From: Methylonatrum sp040877625
Lineage (GTDB): Bacteria > Pseudomonadota > Gammaproteobacteria > Nitrococcales > Aquisalimonadaceae
Direction of reading: 5' to 3'
NCBI GenBank assembly: GCA_040877625.1
Contig: JBBDNK010000035.1
Coordinates: forward strand, 1-64,000
Length of the DNA stretch: 64,000 nt
The notes beneath the pieces are model-generated. The model did not search any database and had not been told where the DNA came from. It saw nothing but the letters and a program-made list of their open reading frames with translations. Position numbers and translations under genes: made by a program. Positions 1-8,786 of the stretch are shown here, piece by piece. Every line of letters begins with the position of its first letter. Position 1 is the first letter of the stretch.

Positions 1-120
1 TCGTTGGCTGTGGCTTTCCGTGCGGAAATAATCCTAATGACATCCCCACCGGCACAACCTACTGATTTTACGCGCCCCAGACCAGCATACACACGATGTT
101 AATAGAAAGGGATATACGCC

Positions 121-504
121 ATGGGTGGTAAACCTCGGCTCTTGGATCAGGTGCGCGAGCGCATCCGCTATCGGCACTACAGCATCCGCACCGAGAGGGC
201 GTACGTCGGCTGGATTCGGCGGTTCATTCTGTTCCACGGTAAACGTCACCCGGTCAGCATGGGCGCGACAGAGGTTGAGGCATTCCTGTCGTATCTTGCT
301 AATCACGACAATGTTGCAGCCTCTACTCAAAATCAAGCATTGAGTGCCATTCTGTTTCTCTACCGTGAGGTGCTCGGTATCAAGCTCCCGTGGCTGGACG
401 GGATGGATCGGGCAAAGAAACTGACCGGTATAGCCGCTGTCCGCCAGCACGCTCTGCGCGTCCACACTCCACACCCCCCCTACGGCGCACTATCGCCACA
501 CTGA
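121..504 (+). pseudogene. Truncated integron integrase (IntI), N-terminal part only
   Basis: The first about 100 residues match the N-terminal SAM-like core-binding domain of integron integrases of the tyrosine recombinase family: RLLDQVRERIRYRHYS, then RTERAYVGWIRRFILFH, and later AASTQNQALSAILFLYREVLG. The resemblance stops abruptly after WLDGMDRAKK, near base 420. The last 25 or so residues are unrelated readthrough. A full IntI has about 320-340 residues, so the IntI-specific insertion, both catalytic arginines and the tyrosine are all missing and no recombinase activity is expected. The ATG follows AGAAAGGGATATACGCC, which contains a plausible ribosome site. No attI or attC site was recognised in the 120 bases upstream. 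It is best read as the relic of a chromosomal integron whose right side was deleted or replaced. Confidence 0.8.
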
Positions 505-2660
505 TTGGCCGATTCCCCGTCCGGAGTCAACGTGAATCCCAGCCCGGTATATTCCGCCGCCGGGCCGCTTCTGCTGCAGAGGGTGTCCGCCGCGTCCAGG
601 ACAACGTCGCTGCTGTTGCCGGCGCCGGAATAGTCTCCGGGCGCAATCCGTATCAGATCGCTGCCGGCGGTACCCTGAAAACGGTTATCGTCCACGCGCA
701 TGGAGATATCGCCCGAGGTACCGGTCACATGCAGTGCATGCTGCTGCACGTCCTCGATGGTGTTGTCGCGAAGAATGATATCGGTGGCACCCTGAGAGGC
801 GATCACTACGCCGCTGCCGCCGCCCGAGATCAGGTTGTTCTCGATGAGCGTCTGCCGCACGTTCTGTCGAAGACTGATGCCGTGCCCCTGAACAAGCGCG
901 CTTCCGGATAGCGTGTTGTTCTGAATCTCCACGCCGGAACTGCCGGCACCGACTTCGATTCCCGCCGCGTTGTCATCAAGATTGATCGTGTTTCCGCGAA
1001 CGACCACAGCGCCGTTATTGCCGCCTATGGCGATGCCGTTGATGCCGGAACCGGCAATCTCGTTATCGACAATATGGATGTTGCTCCGGCCGCTGGACGT
1101 CCCGATGCCGGTGCTGGCACCGCCACCGTCAACAGTCAACCCGCCAACGTAGGAATTGCTGTCCATGGAGACCACATCCAGGGCGGTGGATTCGATCGTG
1201 GGCCTGGCCCCCGGCGTCGTATAGGTCTGTGTCTGGCCGTCGTCGGCACCTCGAATGACAAGCTGATGTCCGCCTCCGACCAGGGTTTGCCCGGCCTCCA
1301 CGAAGATGATCTGGTTGCCCATCAGCACAGGACCGCCGGTGTCATCCACGACCACCATGGTGCCCGCGCCGGCACCGCTGAGCGCCGCAGCCGGATTCTG
1401 ATCTGAATCGACAAGCACCACATTGCGGATGGCCTGCCCGGTGCCATCGTTCAGGGCCTCCTGCAGATACTCCCGCTCCTCATTGATGCTGCCGCCGACC
1501 GCCCGTTTCACAGCACTGACGATGTCCACATCCCGTATGATCGGATCCACCATCCGACGCTCCCGGGCACCCATGACACGCTGGTCACGGCCAAGCGGCA
1601 CGCGCAGGGTCAGTACGCCGAAACCCTGCGTACCCCGGGGATCGTCCCGCTGCACCTCGACACCGGCGGTCAAACGGGACCCGGTCGGCAGAATGGCAAG
1701 ATCGTACAGCCGGTATTCGAGGCGGGCGCGCGGGCCGCTGACGGCATCCACCCCGGACGCATCGAAATGATACCCGCCGACAAAGACGCGCAGATCCTGA
1801 TCTCCCCGCGCCGGAAACACCGGCAACCGGTAACCGACCTCGGCGTCAATGCCGGCCAGCACCTGCTCCCGCACGTCCACGACATTGCCAATGGCATCCA
1901 CGGTTGTGCGAATCGCCAGGTTGCCGCCGATCAGCTCGGGGTTCTGGTTGCGAAAGCCGGAGAAGGTAACGTCCTCTCCGCGCTGGACGCGCTGATCGCT
2001 ACTGCCCAGCGGAATGTAAACATTGGCGCGCAGATCCCAGTCCAGGGACAACGCCTCGGCACCTAACGTGGCCTGATAGAAGACGTTGTCGAAAGCCGAG
2101 CGGCGCACATCCACAAAACCGTATCCGCCAAGGTTCCAGCCCGAGTCCCGCATCTCCCGGTAGGCCAGGCCGATGTTGCCCTCGTAATTGTCCTGATCAT
2201 CGGTGATGCCCCGCACATCCAGAAACAGCAGGCTGCGCTCGTCCTGCCAGAGCGGCAGCACCAGCGACGCACCGCCCAGGCTGCGATCCGTTCCCGGTTG
2301 ACCGGTCACGTCCAGATGGGCCCGCCAAAGCGGACCCGGTTCGGCGACGGCCGTGGTAGGCCGCGGACGACGCAGACGCGGCACCGGCGTGATCCGCGGC
2401 GATGGCGGCTCCGCGTCCAGGGGGGCGATATGTATGATCTCGCCAGGAAAAATCCGGTGAGGGTTTATCAGCCCAGGGGTATACATCCACAGCCGCCAGG
2501 ATTCCAGGGGGTCTCCGTAGAAACGCTCGGCAAGCTCCCACAGGGTATCGCCGGGTTCAACCACATAGGTCCGGGGCGGAGCGGACGACTGCGCCAGCGC
2601 AAGTAACGGACAGGCTGCCATCATGGGCAGCAGGCAGGCCAGCAGCCAACGGGGGGACAT
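480..2660 (-). CDS. LysM / inverse autotransporter beta-barrel / beta-helix surface protein
   Basis: 726 residues with a signal peptide (about 1-24, ending ALAQ). A LysM-like peptidoglycan-binding module follows (about 31-80, VEPGDTLWELAERFYGDP, then a NPHRIFPGEII turn). Residues about 110-370 are rich in alternating aromatic strands typical of intimin/invasin-type beta-barrels (GYGFVDVRRS, YIPLGSSDQR, GYRLPVFP, VFVGGYHFD, LTLRVPLG). The C-terminal half (about 430-700) contains short repeated turns such as IHIVDNEIAGSGINGIAIGG and VVVRGNTI, typical of right-handed parallel beta-helix passengers. This order (LysM, barrel, passenger) is that of inverse autotransporters, type Ve secretion, which place the C-terminal passenger on the cell surface. 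A beta-helix passenger replaces the usual Ig-like domains. GAGG lies upstream of the ATG. A role in adhesion or polysaccharide binding is inference. Confidence 0.75.
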   Translation of the reverse strand: MSPRWLLACLLPMMAACPLLALAQSSAPPRTYVVEPGDTLWELAERFYGDPLESWRLWMYTPGLINPHRIFPGEIIHIAPLDAEPPSPRITPVPRLRRPRPTTAVAEPGPLWRAHLDVTGQPGTDRSLGGASLVLPLWQDERSLLFLDVRGITDDQDNYEGNIGLAYREMRDSGWNLGGYGFVDVRRSAFDNVFYQATLGAEALSLDWDLRANVYIPLGSSDQRVQRGEDVTFSGFRNQNPELIGGNLAIRTTVDAIGNVVDVREQVLAGIDAEVGYRLPVFPARGDQDLRVFVGGYHFDASGVDAVSGPRARLEYRLYDLAILPTGSRLTAGVEVQRDDPRGTQGFGVLTLRVPLGRDQRVMGARERRMVDPIIRDVDIVSAVKRAVGGSINEEREYLQEALNDGTGQAIRNVVLVDSDQNPAAALSGAGAGTMVVVDDTGGPVLMGNQIIFVEAGQTLVGGGHQLVIRGADDGQTQTYTTPGARPTIESTALDVVSMDSNSYVGGLTVDGGGASTGIGTSSGRSNIHIVDNEIAGSGINGIAIGGNNGAVVVRGNTINLDDNAAGIEVGAGSSGVEIQNNTLSGSALVQGHGISLRQNVRQTLIENNLISGGGSGVVIASQGATDIILRDNTIEDVQQHALHVTGTSGDISMRVDDNRFQGTAGSDLIRIAPGDYSGAGNSSDVVLDAADTLCSRSGPAAEYTGLGFTLTPDGESANQCGDSAP

Positions 2661-3023
2661 CGTGGCGGTTCCTCAGTTCTGATCGGCACGCGCGCGGGTA
2701 TTCCGTGGCAATTCGTGGGACAATCCGCCCGCAGCATCCCTGAACCCGGCATTTAATTGTTTTTCTGTGATGGCATTCACATTAGAGACAGGTCGCAAAG
2801 CCGTCAATGAACACACGTTCACATGCGAGGGAAAACAGGTGATTGACTGCGCAAGCAAGTGAGAAATAATGTGAAGGGTATGTCATCAGGGAAATATCCT
2901 GTCGAACATCGTCATTACACAGTGACGGATGCTCCCTGAGTCTCACCGACATGGATTAACGTCACAGTCTGGCAGCCGAACAAGAACGGCCGTCGGGCAT
3001 TACGCAGGAGGCAAAGAGACGGC
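2661..3023. other. Divergent intergenic region, surface protein versus XRE regulator
   Basis: 363 bases separate the start of the minus-strand surface protein from the plus-strand XRE-cupin gene, so both promoters should lie here. A palindrome, TGAAC-ACAC-GTTCA (2808-2821), could be an operator. No RNA gene or long ORF is convincing. A ribosome site AGGAGG lies immediately before the XRE start. Confidence 0.4.
2843..2870 (+). promoter_or_regulatory. Possible sigma-70 promoter for the XRE-cupin gene
   Basis: TTGACT, 16 bases, then AATAAT: five of six matches to each of the -35 and -10 consensus hexamers. It points to the XRE-cupin gene about 150 bases downstream. The TGAAC/GTTCA palindrome lies just upstream and could be autoregulatory. 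Assigned from consensus only. Confidence 0.35.
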
Positions 3024-3635
3024 ATGGTCACCCTGTTGCACAAAACAGTTGTCAAAACCGAAGAACCCGCCAGAGACGATTCCCGAGTCGGGCTGCGCAT
3101 CAAGCATGCCCGCATGACGCGTGGTCTGACACTGCGGGCGCTGGCGACCAGCATCGGCTGCTCGGTCAGTGCGCTATCGAAGATCGAAAACCGCAAGGCC
3201 AATCCGTCCATCACCATGTTGCATCGGATCTGCGGTGCCCTGGGGACCAATATGGCCACCCTGTTCGCGGTTGGAGAACCTGACCGCAGCGTGGTAACCC
3301 GCGCGGCGCAGCGGCCGCTCATCACCACGAACCAGTTTCGCCGCGGTCACGGCATTCAACTGGAACGCCTCATTCCGCACGCGCCCGGGTTATTGCTGCA
3401 GGGCAATATCCACATGATCGAGCCGGGCGGCTACTGCCGCGAAGCCATCAACCATGACGGCGAAGAAGTCGGCCTGGTGCTGGAAGGCGCATTGGAGCTG
3501 TGCGTGGCTGGCGAAACCTATCTGGCGAATACCGGAGATTCATTCTTTTTCCGCTCCGATCTTCCGCACAGCTACCGTAACCCGGGGGACACACTGGCAC
3601 GCGTCGTCTGGATAAACACGCCGCCCAGCTCCTGA
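3024..3635 (+). CDS. XRE-family transcriptional regulator with C-terminal cupin
   Basis: 203 residues. Residues about 22-80 form a Cro/C1-type helix-turn-helix (GLRIKHARMTRGLTLRALA, then CSVSALSKIENRKANPSI). Residues about 120-195 form a small cupin barrel (EPGGYCREAINHDGEEVGLVLEGALEL, then GDSFFFRSDLPHSYRNPG). This is the architecture of PuuR-like regulators, dimeric repressors whose cupin senses a small metabolite such as a polyamine or amino-acid derivative. AGGAGG ten bases before the ATG supports this start. It is tail-to-tail with the sulfhydrylase gene, 22 bases away. It may control neighbouring metabolic genes, but no operator pair was identified. Confidence 0.85.
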   Translation: MVTLLHKTVVKTEEPARDDSRVGLRIKHARMTRGLTLRALATSIGCSVSALSKIENRKANPSITMLHRICGALGTNMATLFAVGEPDRSVVTRAAQRPLITTNQFRRGHGIQLERLIPHAPGLLLQGNIHMIEPGGYCREAINHDGEEVGLVLEGALELCVAGETYLANTGDSFFFRSDLPHSYRNPGDTLARVVWINTPPSS

Positions 3636-3657
3636 GAGCCCGGGTTTCGCGGCAGCG

Positions 3658-4944
3658 TTACCGGCTGGCGGCAACCAGGGCCTGATCCACATCCCAGAGG
3701 ATGTCGTCCAGGGTTTCTATGCCGATGGACAGGCGGATCATGTCCGGGCTGACGCCGGCGGTGGCCTGCTGCTCCTCGTCGAGCTGACGATGCGTGGTGG
3801 ATGCCGGGTGGATGACCAGGCTGCGGGCGTCACCGACATTCGCCAGATGGCTTAGAAACTGGCAATGCTCGATAAACCGCACGCCGGCTTCATGGCCACC
3901 CTTGATGCCGAACGTAAACACCGCACCGGCGCCGCGGGGCAGATACTTGCCGGCAAGATCGAAGTAGGGGCTGTCCGCCAGGCCGGCGTATTTCACCCAG
4001 TTCACCAGCGGGTGTGCCAGCAGGAACTCCGCCACGCCCAGGGCATTGGAACAGTGCCGCTCCATGCGAATGGGAAGCGTCTCCACGCCCTGCAGCAGCA
4101 GAAAGGCATTCATCGGCGAAAGCGAGGCGCCCAGGGTACGAAGCGTCTCCACCCGGGCCTTGGTAACGAAGGCGAAATCGCCGAAGGTTTCGTAGAAGCG
4201 CACGCCGTGATAGCCGTCCGACGGTTCCAGCATGCCCGGGAAGTTGCCGTTGTCCCAGGGGAATTTGCCGGATTCCACAATCACGCCACCCATGGTCGTG
4301 CCGTGACCGCCGATGAACTTGGTCGCCGAATGCACCACGATGTCGGCGCCATGTTCGATGGGCCGGCAGAGGTGCGGGCTGGCCAGGGTGTTGTCCACCA
4401 CCAGCGGCAGACCGGCCTCGTGGGCAATGGCGGCTATCGGGTCGATGTCCAGCACGTTGCCCAGTGGATTGCCGATGGTTTCGGCATACAGGCACTTCGT
4501 CGCGGGCGTAATGGCCTTGCGAAAATTCTCCGGATCGTGCGGATCGACGAAGGTGGTGCCGATGCCCAGCTTGCGGAAGGTGACGTTGAGCTGACTGTAG
4601 GTGCCACCGTACAAGGTGCGGGAGGCAACGATATGATCGCCGGCCTCGCAGAGCGTCAGCAGCGCCGTCATCTGCGCGGCCATGCCCGAGGACACGGCGA
4701 GCGCTGCCCGCCCCTTCTCCAGCGCGGCAATTCGCTCCTCCAGCACGGCCGTGGTGGGGTTGTTCATGCGCCCATAGATATTGCCGAAGGTCTGCAGGTT
4801 GAACAGGCTGGCCGCGTGGTCGGCGCTGTCGAACACGAAGGACGTGGTCTGGTAGATGGGCACGGCGCGGGCGCCGGTGGCCGCGTCGGGGATCTGCCCG
4901 GCATGCAGGCACAGGGTTTCAATGCCAAATTCACGGTCCGCCAT
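3658..4944 (-). CDS. metY: O-acetylhomoserine aminocarboxypropyltransferase / sulfhydrylase
   Basis: 428 residues, the usual length for this PLP enzyme of the Cys/Met metabolism family. It makes homocysteine from O-acetylhomoserine and sulfide in the cytoplasm. The N-terminus GIETLCLHAGQIPDAATGARAVPIYQT is close to the MetY consensus. PLP contacts include SSGMAA (about 85-90) and D184 (VVDNT). K209 in SATKFIGGHGTTMGG is the Schiff-base lysine. The long C-terminal part ends LSIGIETLDDILWDVDQAL. The reading frame is open far upstream, but the start at MADREFG fits the family and lies 11 bases after the CoA-binding protein gene, indicating co-transcription. A related cystathionine gamma-synthase activity is possible, but the length and motifs favour MetY. 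Confidence 0.87.
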   Translation of the reverse strand: MADREFGIETLCLHAGQIPDAATGARAVPIYQTTSFVFDSADHAASLFNLQTFGNIYGRMNNPTTAVLEERIAALEKGRAALAVSSGMAAQMTALLTLCEAGDHIVASRTLYGGTYSQLNVTFRKLGIGTTFVDPHDPENFRKAITPATKCLYAETIGNPLGNVLDIDPIAAIAHEAGLPLVVDNTLASPHLCRPIEHGADIVVHSATKFIGGHGTTMGGVIVESGKFPWDNGNFPGMLEPSDGYHGVRFYETFGDFAFVTKARVETLRTLGASLSPMNAFLLLQGVETLPIRMERHCSNALGVAEFLLAHPLVNWVKYAGLADSPYFDLAGKYLPRGAGAVFTFGIKGGHEAGVRFIEHCQFLSHLANVGDARSLVIHPASTTHRQLDEEQQATAGVSPDMIRLSIGIETLDDILWDVDQALVAASR

Positions 4945-4955
4945 GGATCGCTCGC

Positions 4956-5426
4956 TTAGTTGACGATGTATCGGGGGCGCTTCGCCGAAATCACCCTGGT
5001 GTTGACGCCCATCCAGTTGAGGCCGCCGAACAGCCGGGCATGTTCGATCTTCACGCAGCGGTTCATCACGAACTCCAGACCGGCCTCGCGCGCCAGATGC
5101 GCGGCGTCCTCGTTGACCACGCCCAACTGCATCCAGAGCGTTTTCGCGCCGATGGCGATAGCGTCCTCGGCAATTGGCGGCACGTCTTCGCTGCGCCGGA
5201 ACACATCTACCATATCCACCGGTTCGAGAATGCCGCGCAGGTCCGGATAACAGCGTTGGCCAAGCACCTCCTGGTATTTCGGATTCACCGGGATGATGCG
5301 GTAGCCGTGATCGAGCATGTACTTGGCGGCGAAATAGCTGGGGCGGTACCAGTCCGCGGACAGGCCGACCACGGCAATGGTGCGGGTGGTGGCGAGTATA
5401 CGACGCAGGGTGCTGATATCGTCCAT
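4956..5426 (-). CDS. CoA-binding (Rossmann) domain protein, YccU-like
   Basis: 156 residues making up a single CoA-binding fold: TRTIAVVGLSADWYRPSYFAAKYMLDHGYRIIPVNP at the N-terminus, then a central GILEPVDMVDVFRRSEDVP and C-terminal LWMQLGVVNEDAAHLAREAG, with MNRCVKIEH near the end. This family, related to the CoA-binding domain of succinyl-CoA synthetase, has no firmly known role in bacteria. The start is chosen at MDDISTLRR because GGAG lies ten bases upstream. The longer frame adds 22 poorly conserved residues. It is 11 bases before metY, a pairing consistent with a sulfur or CoA metabolism link. Confidence 0.85.
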   Translation of the reverse strand: MDDISTLRRILATTRTIAVVGLSADWYRPSYFAAKYMLDHGYRIIPVNPKYQEVLGQRCYPDLRGILEPVDMVDVFRRSEDVPPIAEDAIAIGAKTLWMQLGVVNEDAAHLAREAGLEFVMNRCVKIEHARLFGGLNWMGVNTRVISAKRPRYIVN

Positions 5427-5513
5427 TACGCACTCCGGAAGCGGCCCGGGATCGGGATAGCGGATTGTCCGCAGCCTGCGTTCAGGATGCAAGGCCGCCG
5501 ATGCCGTGTGACC

Positions 5514-6296
5514 TCAGCGGAAGCGGCCGAAGTCCGGAGGGCGGTTTTCGAAGAAGGCACCTACCGCCTCCTTGTGTTCCTCGCTGGCCAACCCTTTCCT
5601 GAATGCCTCGGCTTCCATCTCGATGACCTTGTGCAGCTGTTCCCGCAATGCCGGACTGTTGATCAGCCGTTTTGTTTCGCGCAGTGCCCGGGGAGGCAGT
5701 GCAGCCAGGGCACCGGCCCGCTCCAGGGTCACCTGTTCGAGCTCGGTATCGGCGCACACCTGCGAGACCAGACCCAGCTCTCGCGCCCAGTCCACGCCGA
5801 AGCTCTCTCCCAGCAACAGGGTATGGGCGGCGCGCAGCCGCCCGCCCAGCAACGGCAACAGCATGGAGGACCCAAACTCGGGCACCAGCCCCAGGCGGGT
5901 AAACGGCAGCGCGAAGCGCGCACCCTCGCCGGCAATCACCAGATCACAGTGCAGCAGCAATGTCGTGCCGATACCGACGGCCGGACCGCGCACGGAGGCG
6001 ATTACCGGCTTTTCATAGTCGATCATGATGTCCATGAGCTGCCAGATCGCGGCTTTGCCTCCCCCCTCTCCAGGCGTTTCCAGGGAGGCGAAGCCCTGTA
6101 GATCATTGCCGGCGGTGAAGCTGTCGCCGGCCCCCGTGATGACCACCACACGCGTGGCCGGATCTTCGCGGGCGGCGGTCAGCCCATCACGGATCAACCC
6201 GTACATCTCCGAGGTCAGGGCATTGCGCTTTTCCGGCCGGTTCAGCGTAATCGTCATTACGCCATCCGTTAGCGCCGTGAGCACGGGCTTGGTCAT
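5514..6296 (-). CDS. Enoyl-CoA hydratase/isomerase family protein
   Basis: 260 residues with the crotonase fold: MTITLNRPEKRNALTSEMY, oxyanion-hole segments AGNDLQGFA (about 65-73) and GPAVGIGTTLLLHCDLVIA (about 103-121), then FTRLGLVPEFGSSMLLP with the Glu expected to act as the catalytic acid/base. The other Glu usually present in hydratases is not obvious, so an isomerase or another crotonase reaction is possible. The start at MTKPVL has AGAGGA upstream, and the longer frame would overlap the aminotransferase. It follows the aminotransferase by 41 bases, suggesting one operon. The CoA substrate is unknown. Confidence 0.85.
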   Translation of the reverse strand: MTKPVLTALTDGVMTITLNRPEKRNALTSEMYGLIRDGLTAAREDPATRVVVITGAGDSFTAGNDLQGFASLETPGEGGGKAAIWQLMDIMIDYEKPVIASVRGPAVGIGTTLLLHCDLVIAGEGARFALPFTRLGLVPEFGSSMLLPLLGGRLRAAHTLLLGESFGVDWARELGLVSQVCADTELEQVTLERAGALAALPPRALRETKRLINSPALREQLHKVIEMEAEAFRKGLASEEHKEAVGAFFENRPPDFGRFR

Positions 6297-6337
6297 GGTG
6301 GTGATCCTCTTCCATTTGGCGCGCGGCAGCAGGCGAG

Positions 6338-7549
6338 TCAGATTTTCTGTTTTTCCATCCACGGAATGATCCGCTGGAACGCTTCCTCAAGCATTTCCAT
6401 GGATGTGGAATAGCTGATGCGGATCGAGTTGTGGCAGGACTCGCCGAAGGCATCACCCGGCACCATGCAGACCCCGGTCTCCCGCAGCAGGCGCATACAC
6501 ACCTGGTTGGCGCTGACGTTGGGCGGCAGGGACGGGAACATGTAGAACGCCCCCTGCGGCCAGTAACCGTTGAGATGCGGCGTATCGGCCACCAGCTGCA
6601 CAAGGCGATCGCGGCGGCGGGCATAGTCCGCCACCATGTCGTCAATACACGAGCGGTCACCCTGGAGTGCCGCCACGCCGGCCCATTGCGCGGGGGTATT
6701 GGCCACCGTGGTGGTGAACATGTGGTAGCGCCGCAACTTCTTGATGGCGCCCTGGCTGGAGATAATCCAGCCGATGCGCAGTCCGGCCATGCTGTAGGTC
6801 TTGGAGAAGCTGGACACCACCATGATGTTGTCCAGATCGGTGGAGTGGCGCAGTACGCTGGGGTACTCCATGTCGTCCAGTATGAGGTGGTCGTACACCT
6901 CGTCGCTGAACACGTAGATTCCCCGATAGGCAGCCTCCTCGCAGATGGCCTCGATGGTTTCCCTGGGGTAAATCGTGCCGGTGGGGTTGCTCGGCGAATT
7001 GAGCACGATGCCGTAGGTGCTCATGCTCATACTGTCGATCACTTCCTGCGGATCGAGCTGATGGCCGTGCTCGGCACGGGTGGGGATGTACTTCACCTCG
7101 CCACCGTTCATGCGGATCAGCGGCGCGTAGAGCAGAAAAGTGGGGTCGGCGACGATGAACTCCCGTCCCTGTGCCGAGGTGGCGGTTAGCGCGAGGTACA
7201 TGGCCTCGGTCGCCCCGGTGGTGACGAGAATGTTGTCCGGCGTGAGGGGGCGGCCGTAGCGCTTGCTGTAGTACTGAGCCAGTGCGTCCAGCAGCTCCGG
7301 CAGGCCGGCGTCCATGGTGTAGCCGGTATGGCCCATGCGCAGGGCCTCGATATGGGCCTCAACGATATGCGCCGGTGTCGGAAAATTGGGTTGGCCGATG
7401 GATAGATGAATGACGTTATCCATGGTGGCCGCCAGATTCACCATCTTGCGGATGCCGGCGACCGGGATGGCACGAAGCGCCGGACTCCAGCTCGCATCTT
7501 CCAGTTCCTCCACTTCCGAGAGATCGTGTTCCTCCGGATTCACAGCCAT
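6338..7549 (-). CDS. Class I/II PLP-dependent aminotransferase
   Basis: 403 residues, fold type I. Typical motifs: HLSIGQPNFPTP near the N-terminus, TTGATEAMYLAL (cofactor phosphate loop), NSPSNPTGTIYPRE, SDEVYDHLILDD, and SSFSKTYSMAGLRIGW, whose lysine binds PLP. The final NSIRISYSTS contains the arginine that binds the substrate carboxylate. It resembles aspartate/aromatic aminotransferases and cytosolic amino-acid transaminases, and substrate specificity cannot be read from sequence. GAGGTGG upstream of MAVNPEEHD sets the start. It is the first gene of the leftward operon leading to the hydratase and metY, and faces the hydroxyacid dehydrogenase across a 222-base promoter region. Confidence 0.88.
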   Translation of the reverse strand: MAVNPEEHDLSEVEELEDASWSPALRAIPVAGIRKMVNLAATMDNVIHLSIGQPNFPTPAHIVEAHIEALRMGHTGYTMDAGLPELLDALAQYYSKRYGRPLTPDNILVTTGATEAMYLALTATSAQGREFIVADPTFLLYAPLIRMNGGEVKYIPTRAEHGHQLDPQEVIDSMSMSTYGIVLNSPSNPTGTIYPRETIEAICEEAAYRGIYVFSDEVYDHLILDDMEYPSVLRHSTDLDNIMVVSSFSKTYSMAGLRIGWIISSQGAIKKLRRYHMFTTTVANTPAQWAGVAALQGDRSCIDDMVADYARRRDRLVQLVADTPHLNGYWPQGAFYMFPSLPPNVSANQVCMRLLRETGVCMVPGDAFGESCHNSIRISYSTSMEMLEEAFQRIIPWMEKQKI

Positions 7550-7771
7550 CTCTAACCACCTCACGTGTAAACGGTGATGTGCGGAAACCGTCAACAATAG
7601 CGCCCGTGCATCGACTATGATCTGCGTGGAATGCTCCGGTCAAGCCCTGCCGGGACACGCTGCCGGTGCCCCTCGGCGAGCGGCACAATCTTGCTTGTTG
7701 ACGGGCCTGCCATGGCATCGTTAACGTCCAGTGTCGGTGTCCGGGCAGACATCCGAAAACGCGGAGGAACA

Positions 7772-8746
7772 ATGCGGCAGAAACCGATCATCGCGGTGCT
7801 GACGGCAGCCGGCGAAGACTGGCCTCCGGGGCTCGAGCCGTTGCGCGGTGAAGCGGATCTGCGGCTGACGGACAGCCGCGAAACCCTGCTGGCAAACCTG
7901 CCGGAAGCGGATATTCTGCTGGTAACCGACTTTCGCACCGGCCTGCTCGCCGACTGCTGGCCTTCCCGGCATCACATCGGCTGGATACATGCCACCAGCG
8001 CCGGCGTCGACGCGCTGATGATCGAGCCGATCCGTAACAGCGACATCCCCGTCACCAATGCGCGTGGCATTTTCGACCGGCCGATCGCGGAATTCGTACT
8101 TGGTCTGGTGCTGTGCTTCGCCAAGGATTTCCCTCAGTCGCTGCGCCTTCAGATCAACCGCGCGTGGAAACACCGGGAAACCGAACGCATCCAGGACAGC
8201 CGGGCCCTGGTGGTCGGCGCGGGCTCCATAGGCCGACAGATCGGCAGGCTGCTGAATGGCGCGGGCATGGACGTATCCGGAGTCGCTCGCCGCGCCCGCG
8301 ACAACGACCCGGATTTCCACCGTGTTTACGCCTCCGCGGATCTCCCGGACCTGCTGCCGGACTACGATTACGTGATCGTCGCGGCCCCCCTCACCGACGA
8401 TACCCGCGGCCTGTTCGGCACCGAGGCATTCAGGCGCATGAAGCCCAGTGCCCGGTTCATCAACATCGGCCGCGGCCCCATCGTGCAGACCGAGGCCCTG
8501 GTGCAGGCGCTGGAAAGCGGCGAAATTGCCGGCGCCGGACTGGACGTCTTCGAGCAGGAACCACTACCTCCCGCCCACCCTCTATGGGGCATGCCCAACG
8601 TCATCATCTCCGCCCATATGGCGGGTGATGTAAAAGGCTGGCGCGAGGCGCTTTCCGAGCAGTTCATCAACAATTTCCGCCGCTACCAGCGTGGCCAGTC
8701 TCTTGAAAACCTCGTGGACAAGCAGCGGGGTTACGCGGCGTCCTGA
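7772..8746 (+). CDS. D-isomer-specific 2-hydroxyacid dehydrogenase, NAD-dependent
   Basis: 324 residues. The family reduces 2-oxoacids to D-2-hydroxyacids or the reverse. The NAD-binding Rossmann segment is VVGAGSIGRQIGRLL (about 144-158). The catalytic set is visible: arginine in INIGRGPIVQTEAL, glutamate in DVFEQEPLPPAHPLW and histidine in VIISAHMAGD. GGAGGAAC directly before MRQKPIIAVL fixes the start, and the frame upstream is not conserved. It precedes an amidase by 40 bases and faces an aminotransferase, so the two operons may together interconvert an amino acid, its oxoacid and its hydroxyacid. Specificity is unknown. Confidence 0.87.
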   Translation: MRQKPIIAVLTAAGEDWPPGLEPLRGEADLRLTDSRETLLANLPEADILLVTDFRTGLLADCWPSRHHIGWIHATSAGVDALMIEPIRNSDIPVTNARGIFDRPIAEFVLGLVLCFAKDFPQSLRLQINRAWKHRETERIQDSRALVVGAGSIGRQIGRLLNGAGMDVSGVARRARDNDPDFHRVYASADLPDLLPDYDYVIVAAPLTDDTRGLFGTEAFRRMKPSARFINIGRGPIVQTEALVQALESGEIAGAGLDVFEQEPLPPAHPLWGMPNVIISAHMAGDVKGWREALSEQFINNFRRYQRGQSLENLVDKQRGYAAS

Positions 8747-8786
8747 ATAAAGCCGGCCCGCCCGGGGCCTTTAGGAGTGGAGTGAG

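Noticed and set aside
34..474. 146-codon minus-strand ORF opposite the integrase fragment
   Set aside because: It is a shadow of the IntI-like frame; the plus strand matches a known family and the minus frame does not.
3865..4959. 364-codon plus-strand ORF antisense to the sulfhydrylase
   Set aside because: Low-complexity His/Arg/Gly-rich translation typical of antisense frames in GC-rich DNA; the minus frame is a clear MetY.
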